A stretch of 64,000 nt of DNA from an uncultured bacterium (GTDB taxonomy: Bacteria; Bacillota_I; Bacilli_A; RF39; UBA660), in NCBI GenBank assembly GCA_947646655.1, contig CANSHI010000001.1, forward strand, positions 61,570 through 125,569. Reading direction: 5' to 3'. The notes beneath the pieces were generated by a model. That model was given only the letters and a program-made list of their open reading frames with translations, made no database searches and was not told the DNA's origin. Numbering within the stretch: the stretch's first letter is position 1; each line of letters begins with the position of its first letter. The position numbers and the translations under genes were made by a program. Shown one piece after another: positions 17,298-29,281 of the stretch.

Positions 17298-19124
17298 TTA
17301 GTTTTTCAAATATTTGTTAAGTATTCTTTTTAGTTCTTCTTTTTCGATCGGTTTAGCTAAATAGTCATCGAAGCCTGCCGCTAAATATTTTTCTTTCATC
17401 CCTACTACGGCATTTGCAGTTAGAGCAACAGTAGGTGTTTTATAATCAGCTAAGTTTTCTTTTAGCTCTTTTAGTGTATCTGTTCCAGTTTTACCTGGCA
17501 TCATGTCGTCTAATAATACTAAATCAAAGGTTTCATTTATTATTTTTTCAATTCCTTCGTCTCCACTAGAAGCAGTCGTTATAATAACTTTAAAAGGTTG
17601 TAATACTTTTTCGGCTACTTTGAGGTTAAGCTTGTTATCATCTATTACTAGTACTTTTTTACCTGGGTATTCTGTTTGATAATTTATTTGATCTTTAGGT
17701 GCATTATTTTGTGAAGTTCCGTTTGAAATTTTTTGGTCAATCGATATAGTAAATTTTGATCCTATTCCATATTCACTTTGCACTACTATTTTTCCACCCA
17801 TCATTTCAATTAACTTTTTAGTAATGGCTAATCCTAAACCAGATCCTTCAATTGAAATATTTTTTTCGAGATCTAATCGGCCAAATTTTTCAAATAGCTT
17901 ATCAATGTCTTCGTTTTTAATTCCTATTCCCGAATCTTCTACTGATATGATTAGTCTGCATACATCCCCTTTGATAACTGATGAAACTTTAAATTCGATA
18001 AAGCCTTCTTTGGTATATTTGATAGAGTTAGTAAGTAGGTTTATGCATATTTGTTTTATTCTCGATATATCTCCATATAAATATTTTGGAATACTTTCAT
18101 CAAAAGAAGTTCTAAATTCGATAGGTTTTTCTCCTAGTCTTGCTTTTGACAATGCTACTAAGTTATCTAAGGCATCTTTCATATCGTATTCGGTATTTAC
18201 TATTTCTATTTTGCCTGCTTCAATTTTGGAAATGTCTAGTATGCCATTTACTAATTCTAATAGGTTTTGTGAAGCATTGACGATGTATTTGGCATCATCT
18301 TTAATTTTTTCTTTATCATCAGAGTCGTCTATTAAAGAATTTGAAAATCCGACAATTGCATTAAGTGGCGTTCTAATTTCATGAGACATGTTAGACAAAA
18401 ATTCTGTTTTAGCATTGTTAGCTTTATCTGCTCTATCTCTTGCCATATTTAATTCATTAATCATTTTAACGTCAGGATTTTCTATTGTAAAGAACATTAA
18501 AACTGTTATAAAAGAAAAAGATGTTGCAAAAATTTGTAATTCAGGAGTTATATCCTTCAAAACAATTATTAATCCTATTATAATAAGTAATATGAACATG
18601 GGTATACGTTCTCGTGGCATCAAACTTTTATAATGCTTTACAAAAGCTATTATATCAGTGATTAAAAGAAGGAAAACAGCAATAGCAAGCGTATAAGCTC
18701 CTATTCCATCTACGTATGGCCCTTTATCTGTCATAATAAAATTAAAAGGAAAAATAAGGATAGCTAAAGAAAATATTAAGCAAACTATAAAATAGATTTT
18801 TTTTATTTTACTTTTTTTAAATTCTATATTAGGCATTTTTCTTAAAAATGTTCTTGAACACACATATAAGCTAAAAATTGTTAACCATATTAAAATTGAT
18901 ATAAAGAAAAATTTTACTACTATTTCTGCTATCAATGTTTCTGGTGTCCAAATTGCAGTTAAATTACTAAAAATTTCCATTAATAAAACGACTGGTACAA
19001 ACGATATTAATTTTTCATAAATTTGATTTTCTACAGAGTTAATTCTTTGCTTCGAAAAATAGACAACTAAAGTCATTGAAACATAAATAATGCTTAGAAT
19101 AAGCATAACTATTCTTGCTTGCAT
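17298..19124 (-). CDS. Hybrid sensor histidine kinase (copy 2)
   Basis: A 608-residue hybrid kinase with the same plan as copy 1: about seven membrane helices in the first 215 residues, HisKA with His248 in SNMSHEIRTPLNA, HATPase_c (DSGIGI, GSGLGLAI) and a receiver domain ending LAKPIEKEELKRILNKYLK. From residue 218 on, the protein is nearly the same as copy 1, while the membrane sensor is clearly different. Long DNA blocks are also very similar (for example 17308-17600 against 14368-14660). This suggests recent duplication or gene conversion of the catalytic part. It has its own 17-bp-spaced promoter. Confidence 0.92.
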   Translation of the reverse strand: MQARIVMLILSIIYVSMTLVVYFSKQRINSVENQIYEKLISFVPVVLLMEIFSNLTAIWTPETLIAEIVVKFFFISILIWLTIFSLYVCSRTFLRKMPNIEFKKSKIKKIYFIVCLIFSLAILIFPFNFIMTDKGPYVDGIGAYTLAIAVFLLLITDIIAFVKHYKSLMPRERIPMFILLIIIGLIIVLKDITPELQIFATSFSFITVLMFFTIENPDVKMINELNMARDRADKANNAKTEFLSNMSHEIRTPLNAIVGFSNSLIDDSDDKEKIKDDAKYIVNASQNLLELVNGILDISKIEAGKIEIVNTEYDMKDALDNLVALSKARLGEKPIEFRTSFDESIPKYLYGDISRIKQICINLLTNSIKYTKEGFIEFKVSSVIKGDVCRLIISVEDSGIGIKNEDIDKLFEKFGRLDLEKNISIEGSGLGLAITKKLIEMMGGKIVVQSEYGIGSKFTISIDQKISNGTSQNNAPKDQINYQTEYPGKKVLVIDDNKLNLKVAEKVLQPFKVIITTASSGDEGIEKIINETFDLVLLDDMMPGKTGTDTLKELKENLADYKTPTVALTANAVVGMKEKYLAAGFDDYLAKPIEKEELKRILNKYLKN

Positions 19125-19152
19125 AAAACACTTCCTTCTATATTACTACATA

Positions 19153-19181
19153 ATTATAGCATATATATGTTTTTTTTACAA
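19153..19181 (-). promoter_or_regulatory. Promoter of hybrid kinase copy 2
   Basis: TTGTAA and TATAAT are separated by 17 bases, about 29 bases upstream of the ATG at 19124. Confidence 0.65.
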
Positions 19182-19204
19182 AAAAAACAGAACTTATTTT
19201 CTGT
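19179..19204 (-). terminator. Terminator of the acyl ligase gene
   Basis: ACAGAA, a six-base loop and TTCTGT, followed by T8 on the minus strand. The hairpin overlaps the last codons and stop codon of the gene ending at 19194. Confidence 0.75.
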
Positions 19205-21086
19205 GTCTGTTTTTATATTCCATATTGAATTTTTTGCTTTTTTCAGTACCAAAAATACTTCTTAGATATTTTTTGTTTACTTTTCCTACTTTGGTTTTTG
19301 GCATTTTTTCAATTGCATAAAATTCTACTGGTATTGTATAAGGAACTAAAGTATTAGAAGCATATTCTCTTAGTAATTCTATTGCTTCTGTTTCGTTGAC
19401 TCCTTCTTTAAATACTACACAAGCAACTGGTACTTGCCCATTATAATGATCAGGATCTTGCACTCCTATAAGAGCTATAGCGTGCACTAATGGATGATGC
19501 GATAAAATAGACTCGACATTAGTTGCATATATTTTTTGACCATTATATTTAATGATTAAATCTTTAATTCTTCCTACAGGATATAGATATCCTTCACTAC
19601 TTATATAACCTAAGTCACCACTGTGAAACCATCTTTTCCCGTCAGCATGAATCCTTATAGAATTATCTGTTTCTTCTTGGTTGTTTAAATATTTTAACAT
19701 TAAATTAGGTGCTGTTGCACATATTTCTCCAACTTCATTATAAGGTAAATCTTTTCCAGTTTGATTATCATAAATTGTTATGTCTGTTTTAGTCATAGGT
19801 ATGCCACAGCCACCAAGTGTATTAACTGAATCATTGAAACACATAGTAACTGCACAGCATTGTTCTGAAAAACCGTACCCTTTTTTAACTTTAGCTTTGC
19901 TGTTATGTATTTTTAATTTGTCATTACCTTTTTGTTCAATGGTAGGATGAATTGTGTCACCGCCAACTATAAATGAATCTAAGTAGGACATATCTATATT
20001 AGGGTCATCAAGTTCTTTGCTTTCTGTAAAAAGCTCAAAATGTGCTGGAGAGCCTGTTATTACATTAGTTTGGTATTTCAAAATTAAACTAGGTAGTTTC
20101 TCTGGTTCATATCTAGAAATCATTACTGTTTCCATACTAGCTATTCGAGCAGCATGTAAGCCAAGAGTTAATCCATAACCAACAAATTCTGGCATGCAAG
20201 AAAGAAGTTTTTTTCCTCTTTTATATTGTAAATCTGATGTCATAATTTGACTTGCAAACTCGTTTAAATTATCATTTGAAAGCAGGATTCCTTTAGGAGT
20301 ACCAGAAGTGCCACCACTGTGAACTATTACAGCTGGTTGATCAAGCTCGTAAGGTTCGTGATTAAAGTCCGGAATTTTTTTGCCTTCTTCAACAAAATTT
20401 CGATATGTCATAAAGTTGGCTTTTGAATTATTTATAAACTCTTTATTACTACTCATAATCATTTCTGTAGAAGGGAAAGAGTTTAGAGCCTCTTTTGTCA
20501 TTTTTTCTTTTATGGATTCGATTTCAGAAGCTATAACTACATTTCTAATGTTTTTGTCATCAACAATATTTTTAAATTTTGATAAAACAACGTCTAAAGT
20601 AATTAAATGTTGTGGATTTGAAATATCTAAATAATGTCTCAAACCTTCTTCTTGTTCTATAGGATCAATGTAATCAGCTACAGCACCTAGTTTATTACAT
20701 GCATATAAAAGATATGCAGATTCTGGAGTATTAGGTAAACATATTGAAACTGTATCACCTTTTTTTACTCCCATAAATTTAAGGCCTTTAGCTGCATCTT
20801 CTACTCCTTTTAAAAACTCTTCATTAGTAATTTCGAAGTCGTAAAAGTTTATAGCTATATCATTTGGATAACTTATACAAACTTCTTTTAATAATTCATA
20901 TACCGTTTTGCCAATGTAAGGTACAGAAAGTTGCTCTTCAGTATAATTAATTAACCATGGTTTATTATCAATTGGAATATTAGTTTGTGGCCCTTGAAGT
21001 TCACCAGTTTGGAATCTTCTTAAGTGAAGATTTCTTTGTATGTTATCATTGTATTCTTTTATTCTTTTTTCTAAACTCTGTTTCAT
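19194..21086 (-). CDS. AMP-forming acyl-CoA synthetase/acyl ligase (ANL superfamily)
   Basis: A 630-residue adenylate-forming enzyme that activates a carboxylic acid as acyl-AMP, usually then transferring it to CoA or a carrier. Seen: the P-loop-like motif VHSGGTSGTPKG, KKGYGFSEQCCA (the YGxTE-like motif), the core motif WFHSGDLGYIS, and the hinge RIKDLIIKYNGQKIY followed by a C-terminal lysine region KTKVGKVNKKYL. The substrate cannot be read from the sequence; a fatty acid is plausible given the PlsC-like gene two genes downstream. It is first in the minus-strand order of this lipid and signalling block. Confidence 0.88.
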   Translation of the reverse strand: MKQSLEKRIKEYNDNIQRNLHLRRFQTGELQGPQTNIPIDNKPWLINYTEEQLSVPYIGKTVYELLKEVCISYPNDIAINFYDFEITNEEFLKGVEDAAKGLKFMGVKKGDTVSICLPNTPESAYLLYACNKLGAVADYIDPIEQEEGLRHYLDISNPQHLITLDVVLSKFKNIVDDKNIRNVVIASEIESIKEKMTKEALNSFPSTEMIMSSNKEFINNSKANFMTYRNFVEEGKKIPDFNHEPYELDQPAVIVHSGGTSGTPKGILLSNDNLNEFASQIMTSDLQYKRGKKLLSCMPEFVGYGLTLGLHAARIASMETVMISRYEPEKLPSLILKYQTNVITGSPAHFELFTESKELDDPNIDMSYLDSFIVGGDTIHPTIEQKGNDKLKIHNSKAKVKKGYGFSEQCCAVTMCFNDSVNTLGGCGIPMTKTDITIYDNQTGKDLPYNEVGEICATAPNLMLKYLNNQEETDNSIRIHADGKRWFHSGDLGYISSEGYLYPVGRIKDLIIKYNGQKIYATNVESILSHHPLVHAIALIGVQDPDHYNGQVPVACVVFKEGVNETEAIELLREYASNTLVPYTIPVEFYAIEKMPKTKVGKVNKKYLRSIFGTEKSKKFNMEYKNRHRK

Positions 21087-21170
21087 AAATTTTCATCTCT
21101 TTTCTTAATTCTTATTTTAATATTTTTTTAAGTAATAGTCAATCTATGACAAGAAAATTTTATTTTTTAT

Positions 21171-21200
21171 AAATAAAAAAGAGCCAAATTATTATTCAGC
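21171..21200 (-). terminator. Terminator of rpoBC
   Basis: GCTGAAT, an AATA loop and ATTTGGC form a short stem with G-U pairs, followed by CTTTTTT on the minus strand. The stem overlaps the last codons and stop of rpoC. Confidence 0.6.
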
Positions 21201-24200
21201 ACTTTCTTCGTTTAAATCTTCTACAGTTTCGATTTCTTCAGTTTCAATATCTAGAGCTTCTTGTTCTTCTCTAACATTGTCATCAGTTGTATCTTCTAAA
21301 AATTTCTCTTCTAATACTTCGCTTGGATCGTCTGATAAAAATTCTTTTTCAAGTTCAATGTGAACATCAGAGTATTCGCGAGCTCCTGTACCAGCTGGGA
21401 TAAGTTTACCAATGATAACGTTTTCTTTAAGACCTTGTAAGTAGTCAACTTTACCTTTAATAGAGGCATCAGTAAGTACTCTTGTAGTCTCTTGGAAGGA
21501 AGCTGCTGATAAGAATGAATCTGTCTCAAGTGAGCTTTTAGTAATACCAAGTAAGATTGGTCTACCTGTTGCTGGAACTTTACCACTTAATATTACTGGT
21601 TTATTTCTTTCAGTAAATTCTCTTATAGAAATAGTAAGGCCTGCAACCATATCAGAATCGTTTCCGTCGACTATTCTCATCTTATTAATCATACGACTAG
21701 CGATGATTTCGATATGTTTATCAGAAACGTCAACACCTTGAGATTTATAAACTCTTTGTACTTCTTCTAAAATGTATTCTTGGGTAGTTATAGGGTCTGT
21801 TACTGCTAAAAGCTCTTTAGGGCTAATTGCACCTTCAGTAAGCCTATCACCAGCATTAACTGTATCCCCTACTTCTACACAAAGTTTAGCTGCATAACTC
21901 GTTACATGCTCTTTGGCAGTAATGTCGTTTTCAACGATAACTTTGTATTTTCCATTAGAAGGTTCTATAACTGTAACTTTACCTGTGATTTCAGAAATTG
22001 TCGCTTTTCCTTTTGGAATACGAGCTTCAAATAGTTCTTCAACACGAGGAAGACCTTGCGTAATGTCTCCCGCTCCTGCAACTCCACCTTCGTGGAATGT
22101 ACGCATGGTAAGCTGTGTACCTGGTTCACCGATAGATTGAGCGGCCATAATTCCAACAGCTTCACCTTTTTCAACTGTAATACCAGTTGCAAGGTTACGT
22201 CCATAACATTTACGACAAACGCCGTTTGCACATTTACATGTTAAAACGCTTCTTATTTCGACTGTTTTAACGCCTGCTTTAATAATCTTTTTAGCGATAA
22301 ATTCCGTTATTTCTTCGCCTTTATCGATAATAGTTTCTTTAGTTTCAGGATTGATAACTTTTTTAGCTGTATATCTTCCGACGATACGAGACTCTAAAGA
22401 TTCTACTACTGAATTGGCTTTAGTATCGACTATATCAGCTACTTTAAGTCCTGCAAGAGCACCACAATCGTCTTCTTGTACGATGATATCTTGAACAACA
22501 TCGACTAGACGACGTGTCAAATATCCTGAGTTTGCTGTTTTTAGGGCAGTATCGGCATTACCTTTACGTGCTCCATGGCTCGATAAGAAGAATTCGTTAA
22601 CGGTAAGTCCTTCACGGAAGTTTGCTGTGATAGGAATTTCAAGCGATTCTCCATTTGGTTTTGCCATAAGTCCACGCATTCCTGACATTTGGTTAAAGTT
22701 AGAGTCAGATCCACGTGCTCCTGAGTTCATCATCATAAATATTGGATTATGTAAGTCTGATTTAGCATAACCTTGAAGTTCTTTTCCGACTTGTTTAGTA
22801 ACTCCTTGCCATATATCACAAACTTGTTTGTGTCTTTCTTCATCTGTAATAAGTCCACGTTTAAATTGCTTATTAATCTTGTCGACCTTTTCTTGTCCAG
22901 CTTCAACATATTCAGCTTTATGCTCACTTGTTACGATGTCTGCAATAGACACTGTTACACCTGCAATAGTTGAATATTTGAATCCTAAGTCTTTTAGATT
23001 ATCGAGATATACACTTGTCTCAGTAGTTTTGTATCTATCATATACTTGAGCTATTAAACTTTTAAGATGTTTTTTACCAAATGGTTCAGTTGTAGGCATC
23101 TCAGATACTATTTTTCTAATATCAGATCCAGGTGCAATAAAGTATTCATCTGGCGTAATTCCTTCAATGTTAGACTTAGTCGGTTCATTAACATATGGGA
23201 ATGAATCAGGTAAAATTTCATTGAAAAGTATTTTACCAGGTGTAGTTACTAAATATTTATCGTTTTGTTCTTCAGTAAAGATTTTATGTTTGAAAGATTT
23301 AACAGGTACTGCTATACGAGTTTGAAGAGTTATTTCTCTTCTTTCGTAAGCCATTAAGGCTTCGTTAGAGTTTTTATAAACTTTACCTTCGTTAGGTAAT
23401 CCTGCATCTTCCATAGTTATATAGTAGTTTCCTATGATCATATCCTGTCCAGGTGTAACAACTGGTGTTCCATCTGCTGGTTTTAGGATATTGTTACTAG
23501 CAAGCATTAGTATTCTAGCTTCTGCCATGGCTTCTTCAGAAAGTGGTACGTGAATAGCCATTTGGTCACCATCGAAGTCGGCATTAAATCCTGAACAAAC
23601 CATTGGGTGCAAGCGTATAGCTTTACCACCGATTAAAACAGGCTCGAATGCTTGAATTGAAAGTCTGTGAAGTGTTGGAGCACGGTTTAGAAGAACTGGA
23701 TGTTCTTTAATGACATCTTCTACGATATCCCAAACGCACTCATCTTTTGCATCGATTAATCTCTTTGCACCTTTAATATTGTGAGCAAGACCACGCTCAA
23801 CTAATTCGTGTATAACATGTGGTTTAAATAGCTCTAAGGCCATATCTTTTGGAACTCCGCATTGATAAATTTTAAGACTTGGACCGACTGCGATAACTGA
23901 ACGTCCTGAGTAGTCAACACGTTTTCCTAAAAGGTTTTGACGGAAACGACCTTGTTTACCTTTTAACATTGAAGATAAACTTTTTAATGCTCTATTTCCT
24001 GCACCACTTACACTTCTTCCACGACGACCATTATCGAATAATGTATCGACTGCTTCTTGAAGCATACGTTTTTCGTTTTGAACGATAATGCTTGGAGCAC
24101 CTAGTTCAAGTAGTTTTTTCAAACGGTTATTTCTATTGATTATTCTTCTATATAAATCGTTTAAGTCACTAGTTGCAAATCTACCACCATCTAATTGAAT

Positions 24201-24923
24201 CATAGGACGTAGTTCAGGTGGAATAACAGGTATTGCATCTAAGATCATCCATGATGGTTTATTGCCTGACTCTTCAAATGATACAAGACATTCTAATCTT
24301 TTTCCAAGACGAATTCTTTTTTGTCCAGTAGCATTTTCTAAGTCTTTTCTAATAGTTTCGATTTCTTTAGAAACATCAACGGCTTCTAAAAGTTCTTTTA
24401 TAGCTTCCGCACCCATTCCAACGCGGAAAGTGTTTCCATATTTTTCATAATAAGCACGATATTCTTTATCGGATAAAGTTTGCTTTGCTTCTAATGGGGC
24501 TTTTCCTGGCTCGATTACTACATAGCTAACGAAGTATAAAACTTCTTCTAGCTCTCTTGGACTCATGTCTAAAACGAGACCCATTTTTGAAGGTACACCT
24601 TTAAAGAACCATATGTGTGAACATGGAGAAGCAAGCTCGATGTGTCCCATACGTTCACGACGTACTTTAGCACGAGTTACTTCTACTCCACATCTATCAC
24701 AAACTACATTTTTGTAGCGGAGGCGCTTGTATTTACCACAAGCACACTCATAATCTTTTGTAGGTCCAAAGATTTTTTCGCAAAATAGTCCATCTCTTTC
24801 AGGACGAAGAGTACGATAGTTGATCGTTTCAGGCTTTTTAACTTCACCATAAGACCAAGTTCTTATTTTTTCTGGACTGGCAATAGATATTTTAATGCCT
24901 TTGAAATTATTTACTTCTAACAT
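21192..24923 (-). CDS. rpoC: DNA-directed RNA polymerase subunit beta prime
   Basis: The 1243-residue beta-prime subunit of RNA polymerase. Seen: the N-terminal zinc site [10 protein letters not shown] ... CDRCGVE, the catalytic [14 protein letters not shown] loop whose three Asp bind Mg2+, the bridge and trigger regions ([19 protein letters not shown] and [11 protein letters not shown]), and the second zinc cluster [16 protein letters not shown]. The C-terminus is an acidic tail rich in Glu. The ATG shares its first base with the rpoB stop codon (TAATG), so the two are translationally coupled. A terminator overlaps the stop. Confidence 0.98.
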   Translation of the reverse strand: MLEVNNFKGIKISIASPEKIRTWSYGEVKKPETINYRTLRPERDGLFCEKIFGPTKDYECACGKYKRLRYKNVVCDRCGVEVTRAKVRRERMGHIELASPCSHIWFFKGVPSKMGLVLDMSPRELEEVLYFVSYVVIEPGKAPLEAKQTLSDKEYRAYYEKYGNTFRVGMGAEAIKELLEAVDVSKEIETIRKDLENATGQKRIRLGKRLECLVSFEESGNKPSWMILDAIPVIPPELRPMIQLDGGRFATSDLNDLYRRIINRNNRLKKLLELGAPSIIVQNEKRMLQEAVDTLFDNGRRGRSVSGAGNRALKSLSSMLKGKQGRFRQNLLGKRVDYSGRSVIAVGPSLKIYQCGVPKDMALELFKPHVIHELVERGLAHNIKGAKRLIDAKDECVWDIVEDVIKEHPVLLNRAPTLHRLSIQAFEPVLIGGKAIRLHPMVCSGFNADFDGDQMAIHVPLSEEAMAEARILMLASNNILKPADGTPVVTPGQDMIIGNYYITMEDAGLPNEGKVYKNSNEALMAYERREITLQTRIAVPVKSFKHKIFTEEQNDKYLVTTPGKILFNEILPDSFPYVNEPTKSNIEGITPDEYFIAPGSDIRKIVSEMPTTEPFGKKHLKSLIAQVYDRYKTTETSVYLDNLKDLGFKYSTIAGVTVSIADIVTSEHKAEYVEAGQEKVDKINKQFKRGLITDEERHKQVCDIWQGVTKQVGKELQGYAKSDLHNPIFMMMNSGARGSDSNFNQMSGMRGLMAKPNGESLEIPITANFREGLTVNEFFLSSHGARKGNADTALKTANSGYLTRRLVDVVQDIIVQEDDCGALAGLKVADIVDTKANSVVESLESRIVGRYTAKKVINPETKETIIDKGEEITEFIAKKIIKAGVKTVEIRSVLTCKCANGVCRKCYGRNLATGITVEKGEAVGIMAAQSIGEPGTQLTMRTFHEGGVAGAGDITQGLPRVEELFEARIPKGKATISEITGKVTVIEPSNGKYKVIVENDITAKEHVTSYAAKLCVEVGDTVNAGDRLTEGAISPKELLAVTDPITTQEYILEEVQRVYKSQGVDVSDKHIEIIASRMINKMRIVDGNDSDMVAGLTISIREFTERNKPVILSGKVPATGRPILLGITKSSLETDSFLSAASFQETTRVLTDASIKGKVDYLQGLKENVIIGKLIPAGTGAREYSDVHIELEKEFLSDDPSEVLEEKFLEDTTDDNVREEQEALDIETEEIETVEDLNEESAE

Positions 24924-27900
24924 TATTCTTCACCATCCATTTCTTCTAATTCTTCATCGATTTCATCATCATCATCAGAGAAATCATCGTCTTCATAATC
25001 GTCGTTTTCTTCATCTTCTACGAACCCAGTTGGTTCGTCTTCTTCTTTGTAAACTTCGCCGTTTTTCTTTGCAAGTTTGCGTTCGTTTACTTCGTTCATC
25101 ATTTCAAGTGTTTTGGCATCTATTTCATCGATAGAAATAGCATTTTCTTCTTTATCTTCGACATCTTCAAGCTCTTTTAAGTCATGAATAACGTCTTCTT
25201 TATCTATAAATTGAATGTCTAATCCGAGTGCTTGGAACTCTTTTATCATAACGCGGAACGCTTCTGGCATTCCAGCACTAGAAATATTGTTTCCTTTTAC
25301 TAATGCTTCATAAACTTTGACACGTCCTACAACGTCATCAGATTTAACTGTAAGCATTTCTTGAAGAACGTGGGCTGCACCATAAGCATATAGTGCCCAT
25401 ACTTCCATCTCTCCGAAACGCTGTCCACCGAATTGAGCTTTACCTCCAAGTGGTTGTTGTGTTACTAAGCTGTAAGGTCCCGTAGAACGAGCATGTAATT
25501 TATCATCAACCATGTGGTGAAGTTTAAGCATGTACATGACACCAACTGAAACTCTATTTTCAAATGGTTCACCAGTACGTCCATTGATAAGTTGAACTTT
25601 ACTATCTTCATCGATACCAGCATCTTTCATCATAGCTTGAATTTCTTCAACACTTGCACCATCGAAAACTGGTGTGGCAGTATATACTCCTAGATTTCTA
25701 GCAGCCATACCTAAGTGTAGTTCTAGTACTTGTCCTAAGTTCATTCGTGATGGAACACCCATCGGATTAAGCATGATGTCGACTGGTCTTCCGTCTGGTA
25801 AGTAAGGCATATCTTCTTCAGGTAATACTAAAGATACGACACCTTTATTTCCGTGACGCCCACTCATTTTGTCTCCAACTTGGATTTTACGTTTTTGTAC
25901 GATATATACTCTTACGATTTTAGAAACACCTGCTCCTAATTCGTCTGAGTTTTCTTTTGTGTAAACTTTTATATCATGAACGATACCATATGTTCCATGA
26001 GGTACACGAAGAGATGTATCTCTAACTTCACGTGTCTTCTCACCGAATATTGCGTGTAAAAGTTTTTCTTCACTCGACAATTCTTGAACGCCTTTTGGAG
26101 TAACTTTTCCGACTAAAATGTCGTTTTCTTTAACTTCTGTACCGATTCTTATGATACCATTTTTGTCCAAGTTTTTACGTGCTTCTTCACTAACGTTAGG
26201 AATGTCGCGAGTAATTTCTTCAGGTCCTAGCTTAGTATCACGGCAATCGATTTCATAATGCTGTAAGTGAATAGATGTAAAGGCATCATCTTTAACTAGT
26301 CTTTCATTTAAAATGACAGCATCCTCATAGTTATATCCATCAAAAGTCATGAATGCAACAACCATGTTTTTACCTAGAGCAAGTTCTCCTTGATTTGTAC
26401 TTGGTCCATCGGCAATTACTTCTCCACGAGTAACTTTGTCGCCTGCTTTAACGATAGGAATTTGATTTAAGCATGTTTCATCGTTACTTCTTTCAAATTC
26501 AGTTAAATAATATGTATCTTTACCTTTAGCGTTTTTAATAATAATCTTTTTAGCATCGGCATATTCTACTACTCCATCAGCTTTTGAAACGACAGATGAT
26601 CCAGAGTATTTGGCAACTGCTGCTTCAACTCCTGTACCGACGAATGGAGCTTCTGTTTTTAGTAGTGGTACTGCCTGACGTTGCATGTTTGAACCCATTA
26701 GGGCACGTTTAGCATCGTCGTGGTCTAAGAATGGAATAAGACTTGTAGTCAACGATACGATTTGGCTAGGTGAAACGTCCATGAAATTGATTTTATCAGG
26801 ACTTACTAACATGTCTTCACCGTTAAATCTTGCTACTACTTCTTTTCCTTGTAATTCGTTGTCATCATTAACAGCTGTAGTTGCTTGAGTGATGTAATAG
26901 TCTTGTTCTTCATCAGCAGTTAAGTACTCGATTTCATCAGTTACGCATCTATTAACTACTTTTCTGTATGGACTCATGATAAAGCCATATTCGTTAATTT
27001 TGGCATAACTAGCAAGTGATGCGATAAGTCCGATGTTGGCACCTTCTGGTGACTCAATTGGACAAATTCTTCCATAGTGACTTGGGTTAACGTCACGAAC
27101 TTCCATACCAGCTCTATCACGAGACAATCCTCCAGGTCCTAATGAAGATAAACGTCTCTTATCTGTCAGTTCTGCAATCGGATTGATTTGGTCCATGAAT
27201 TTAGATAATTGGCTTGAACCAAAGAATTCTTTTAAAGCTGCAGTAACTGGTCTTATATTGATTAGAGATTTAGGCGTTACGTCGTCAAGCTCCTGAGTAG
27301 TCATTCTTTCTCTTATAACTCTCTCCATACGGGCCATTCCTACACGGAATTGGTTTTCAACTAGTTCACCTACTTGTCTTACACGACGATTTCCTAAGTG
27401 ATCTATTTCATCAGTTGAACCGATACCAGCAAGTAAGTTTAAGTAATAGCTGACTGCACCATAAATATCAGCAATTGTAAGTCTCTTTTCTGATATAGAT
27501 TGATCATTACCGATAATCTTTATTGTTTTAGTTTCATCCTCTTTATCATATACTAAAACGCTTGTGATAACATTATATTTATCTAACTCTTCATTGATAG
27601 TAACTTCACGTTTTCCATAACCAGCATCGAAGACACTTTTAAGTGAATTTTGGATTTCTTTTGTTATTAGAGTTCCTTTTTCTACAACTACTTTACCATT
27701 TTCATCTTTGATATCTTCTGCTATTTTACAGCCTAGTAGTCTATCTAATACGTTTAATTTTTTATTGTATTTATAACGACCTACTTTGGCTAAATCATAA
27801 CGGAATCTGTCAAAAAATTGAGTTACAAGTTGGTTTTTAGCACTCTCAAGTGTTGCTGGTTCTCCTGGTCTTAGCTTTTCATAAATTTCTATTAAAGCTT

Positions 27901-28591
27901 CATCAGTATTTTTAGTTGAATCTTTTTCAAAGGTATTGTTGATGAATCCGTTTTCACCGAAAAGAGAAACGATGTCTTCATCATTCGATAGTCCTATTGC
28001 ACGCAAAAATGTAGTTAGTGGGACTTTACGTGTTCTATCTATTCTTATATATAGAACATCTCTTGCATCTTGTTCGAACTCCAACCATGTACCTTTATTC
28101 GGTATAATCTGTCCTGAAATTACAGGTCTACCATTTTTGTCTATTTCACGACTAAAATAAATGCTTGGACTACGCACTAACTGAGACTGTATTACCCTCT
28201 CAACACCATTGATGATAAATGTACCTGATTCAGTCATCAAAGGCATGTCGCCTAGAAACACTTCTTGTTCTTTAACTTCTCCTGTTTCATTTAAGAAAAC
28301 TCTAGCTTGAACTTTTAATGGTGCACTAAAAGTTACGGCTCTTTCCTTAGTTTGCTTAACAGAGTATCTAGGTTCGTCGAAACTGTAATCTCCAAATTCT
28401 AAAGAAATATTTCCTGTAAACGATTCAACTGGGAATAAATCTTCAAAAGTTTCTTTAATTCCGACTTCTAAAAACTCCTCATAAGACTTCTTTTGTACTT
28501 CTAAAAGGTTTGATAATTCTAAGTTGTTTTTTGTTTTAGAGAAAGTCACTCTTTCTCTATGGTCTCCAAATTTTTGTGTTTTGTATGCCAC
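24923..28591 (-). CDS. rpoB: DNA-directed RNA polymerase subunit beta
   Basis: The 1222-residue beta subunit. Seen: [20 protein letters not shown] and the rifampicin-pocket region with [46 protein letters not shown], the RHGNKGVVS motif, and the C-terminal [20 protein letters not shown] long acidic tail rich in Glu and Asp ends the protein. The start codon at 28591 reads GTG with AGGGGTGA upstream. Two promoters lie in the 240 bases before it. The usual upstream neighbour rplL is not present; instead a group II intron and an integrase lie upstream. Confidence 0.98.
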   Translation of the reverse strand: MAYKTQKFGDHRERVTFSKTKNNLELSNLLEVQKKSYEEFLEVGIKETFEDLFPVESFTGNISLEFGDYSFDEPRYSVKQTKERAVTFSAPLKVQARVFLNETGEVKEQEVFLGDMPLMTESGTFIINGVERVIQSQLVRSPSIYFSREIDKNGRPVISGQIIPNKGTWLEFEQDARDVLYIRIDRTRKVPLTTFLRAIGLSNDEDIVSLFGENGFINNTFEKDSTKNTDEALIEIYEKLRPGEPATLESAKNQLVTQFFDRFRYDLAKVGRYKYNKKLNVLDRLLGCKIAEDIKDENGKVVVEKGTLITKEIQNSLKSVFDAGYGKREVTINEELDKYNVITSVLVYDKEDETKTIKIIGNDQSISEKRLTIADIYGAVSYYLNLLAGIGSTDEIDHLGNRRVRQVGELVENQFRVGMARMERVIRERMTTQELDDVTPKSLINIRPVTAALKEFFGSSQLSKFMDQINPIAELTDKRRLSSLGPGGLSRDRAGMEVRDVNPSHYGRICPIESPEGANIGLIASLASYAKINEYGFIMSPYRKVVNRCVTDEIEYLTADEEQDYYITQATTAVNDDNELQGKEVVARFNGEDMLVSPDKINFMDVSPSQIVSLTTSLIPFLDHDDAKRALMGSNMQRQAVPLLKTEAPFVGTGVEAAVAKYSGSSVVSKADGVVEYADAKKIIIKNAKGKDTYYLTEFERSNDETCLNQIPIVKAGDKVTRGEVIADGPSTNQGELALGKNMVVAFMTFDGYNYEDAVILNERLVKDDAFTSIHLQHYEIDCRDTKLGPEEITRDIPNVSEEARKNLDKNGIIRIGTEVKENDILVGKVTPKGVQELSSEEKLLHAIFGEKTREVRDTSLRVPHGTYGIVHDIKVYTKENSDELGAGVSKIVRVYIVQKRKIQVGDKMSGRHGNKGVVSLVLPEEDMPYLPDGRPVDIMLNPMGVPSRMNLGQVLELHLGMAARNLGVYTATPVFDGASVEEIQAMMKDAGIDEDSKVQLINGRTGEPFENRVSVGVMYMLKLHHMVDDKLHARSTGPYSLVTQQPLGGKAQFGGQRFGEMEVWALYAYGAAHVLQEMLTVKSDDVVGRVKVYEALVKGNNISSAGMPEAFRVMIKEFQALGLDIQFIDKEDVIHDLKELEDVEDKEENAISIDEIDAKTLEMMNEVNERKLAKKNGEVYKEEDEPTGFVEDEENDDYEDDDFSDDDDEIDEELEEMDGEE

Positions 28592-28668
28592 TTGTCTTTC
28601 ACCCCTACGTAATTATTTTTTGGGCGGAAATTTCTTAATACTTAAAAAAGATATGCCACCAATTTACA

Positions 28669-28697
28669 ATTTTACTAGCATATCTTTAGTTTGTCAA
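28669..28697 (-). promoter_or_regulatory. rpoB: Proximal rpoBC promoter
   Basis: TTGACA and TAAAAT are separated by 17 bases on the minus strand, about 78 bases before the rpoB start. Confidence 0.75.
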
Positions 28698-28699
28698 TA

Positions 28700-28830
28700 G
28701 TATTTTTTAAAAGTGCGACAAAAACAACTCTAAGTGTATGTAATGCTCGAGTAAAGTTTTTGTTTATCACCTTCTACATCCTCAATATATCACAAATTAT
28801 ATAGTTTTGTCAAATACAAAATTTGGCAAA
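28700..28830 (-). promoter_or_regulatory. Distal rpoBC promoter and short hairpin leader
   Basis: TTGACA (28808-28813) and TATATT (28784-28789) are 18 bases apart on the minus strand. The intron's 3' end lies 16 bases upstream of the -35. Downstream, CAAAAAC ... GTTTTTG brackets a leader hairpin (about 28722-28765), preceded by an AGAAGGTGAT ribosome-site-like motif with no ATG after it. The hairpin may be an attenuation or processing element; this is inference. Confidence 0.5.
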
Positions 28831-28915
28831 TCGAGTAGAGAAAATTAAATAAAGATTTTCTCTATTTAATTTGTCCCTCTCACACCACCGTACGAACCGT
28901 TCGGTATACGGCGGT

Positions 28916-29281
28916 TCAATTTACATCATAAATAAGAAAGTATGGTTCATGAACTTTCTCAAAGTATTTTTCTATCGAAATAAGTCCACGTTTTTCTAAT
29001 CTTTTATTACTAATGGCTAAATGAATAACCGGGTTTTTAGACATTCTCCAATATCCTTTTCTAGACCAAGCATATTTCCTTGAAGTCCGCTCATGAATAC
29101 CAAGTTTCATGAGATTTTTAAATCTTGTTCCACAATTCTTCCATTGTTTCCAAATAATTTGTCTTAGACGTCTTCTTACATGTGCTGAAATATCCCTAAT
29201 GAGTGTTTTCATACAGCATATTTTGAAATAATTTATCCACCCTCTTATAACAGAGTTTAGAGTTTTAATTATTTCTGCCAT
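28916..29281 (-). pseudogene. ltrA: Group II intron maturase, C-terminal part (split by frameshift)
   Basis: The C-terminal maturase (GIIM, domain X) part of the intron protein: AEIIKTLNSVIRGWINYF, then RRRLRQIIWKQWKN and an HERTSRKYAWSRKGYWRMS region. In intact relatives this follows directly on the reverse transcriptase domain. Here it lies one frame away; a TGG that would read TGGGCAGAA in a complete copy has lost a G. The ATG at 29281 is unlikely to be a real start. There is no terminal endonuclease (HNH) domain. The stop codon TGA abuts domain V. Confidence 0.85.

Noticed and set aside
17824..18384. Plus-strand frame of 186 codons
   Set aside because: Antisense shadow of the second hybrid kinase; the same shadow appears in the first copy in pieces.
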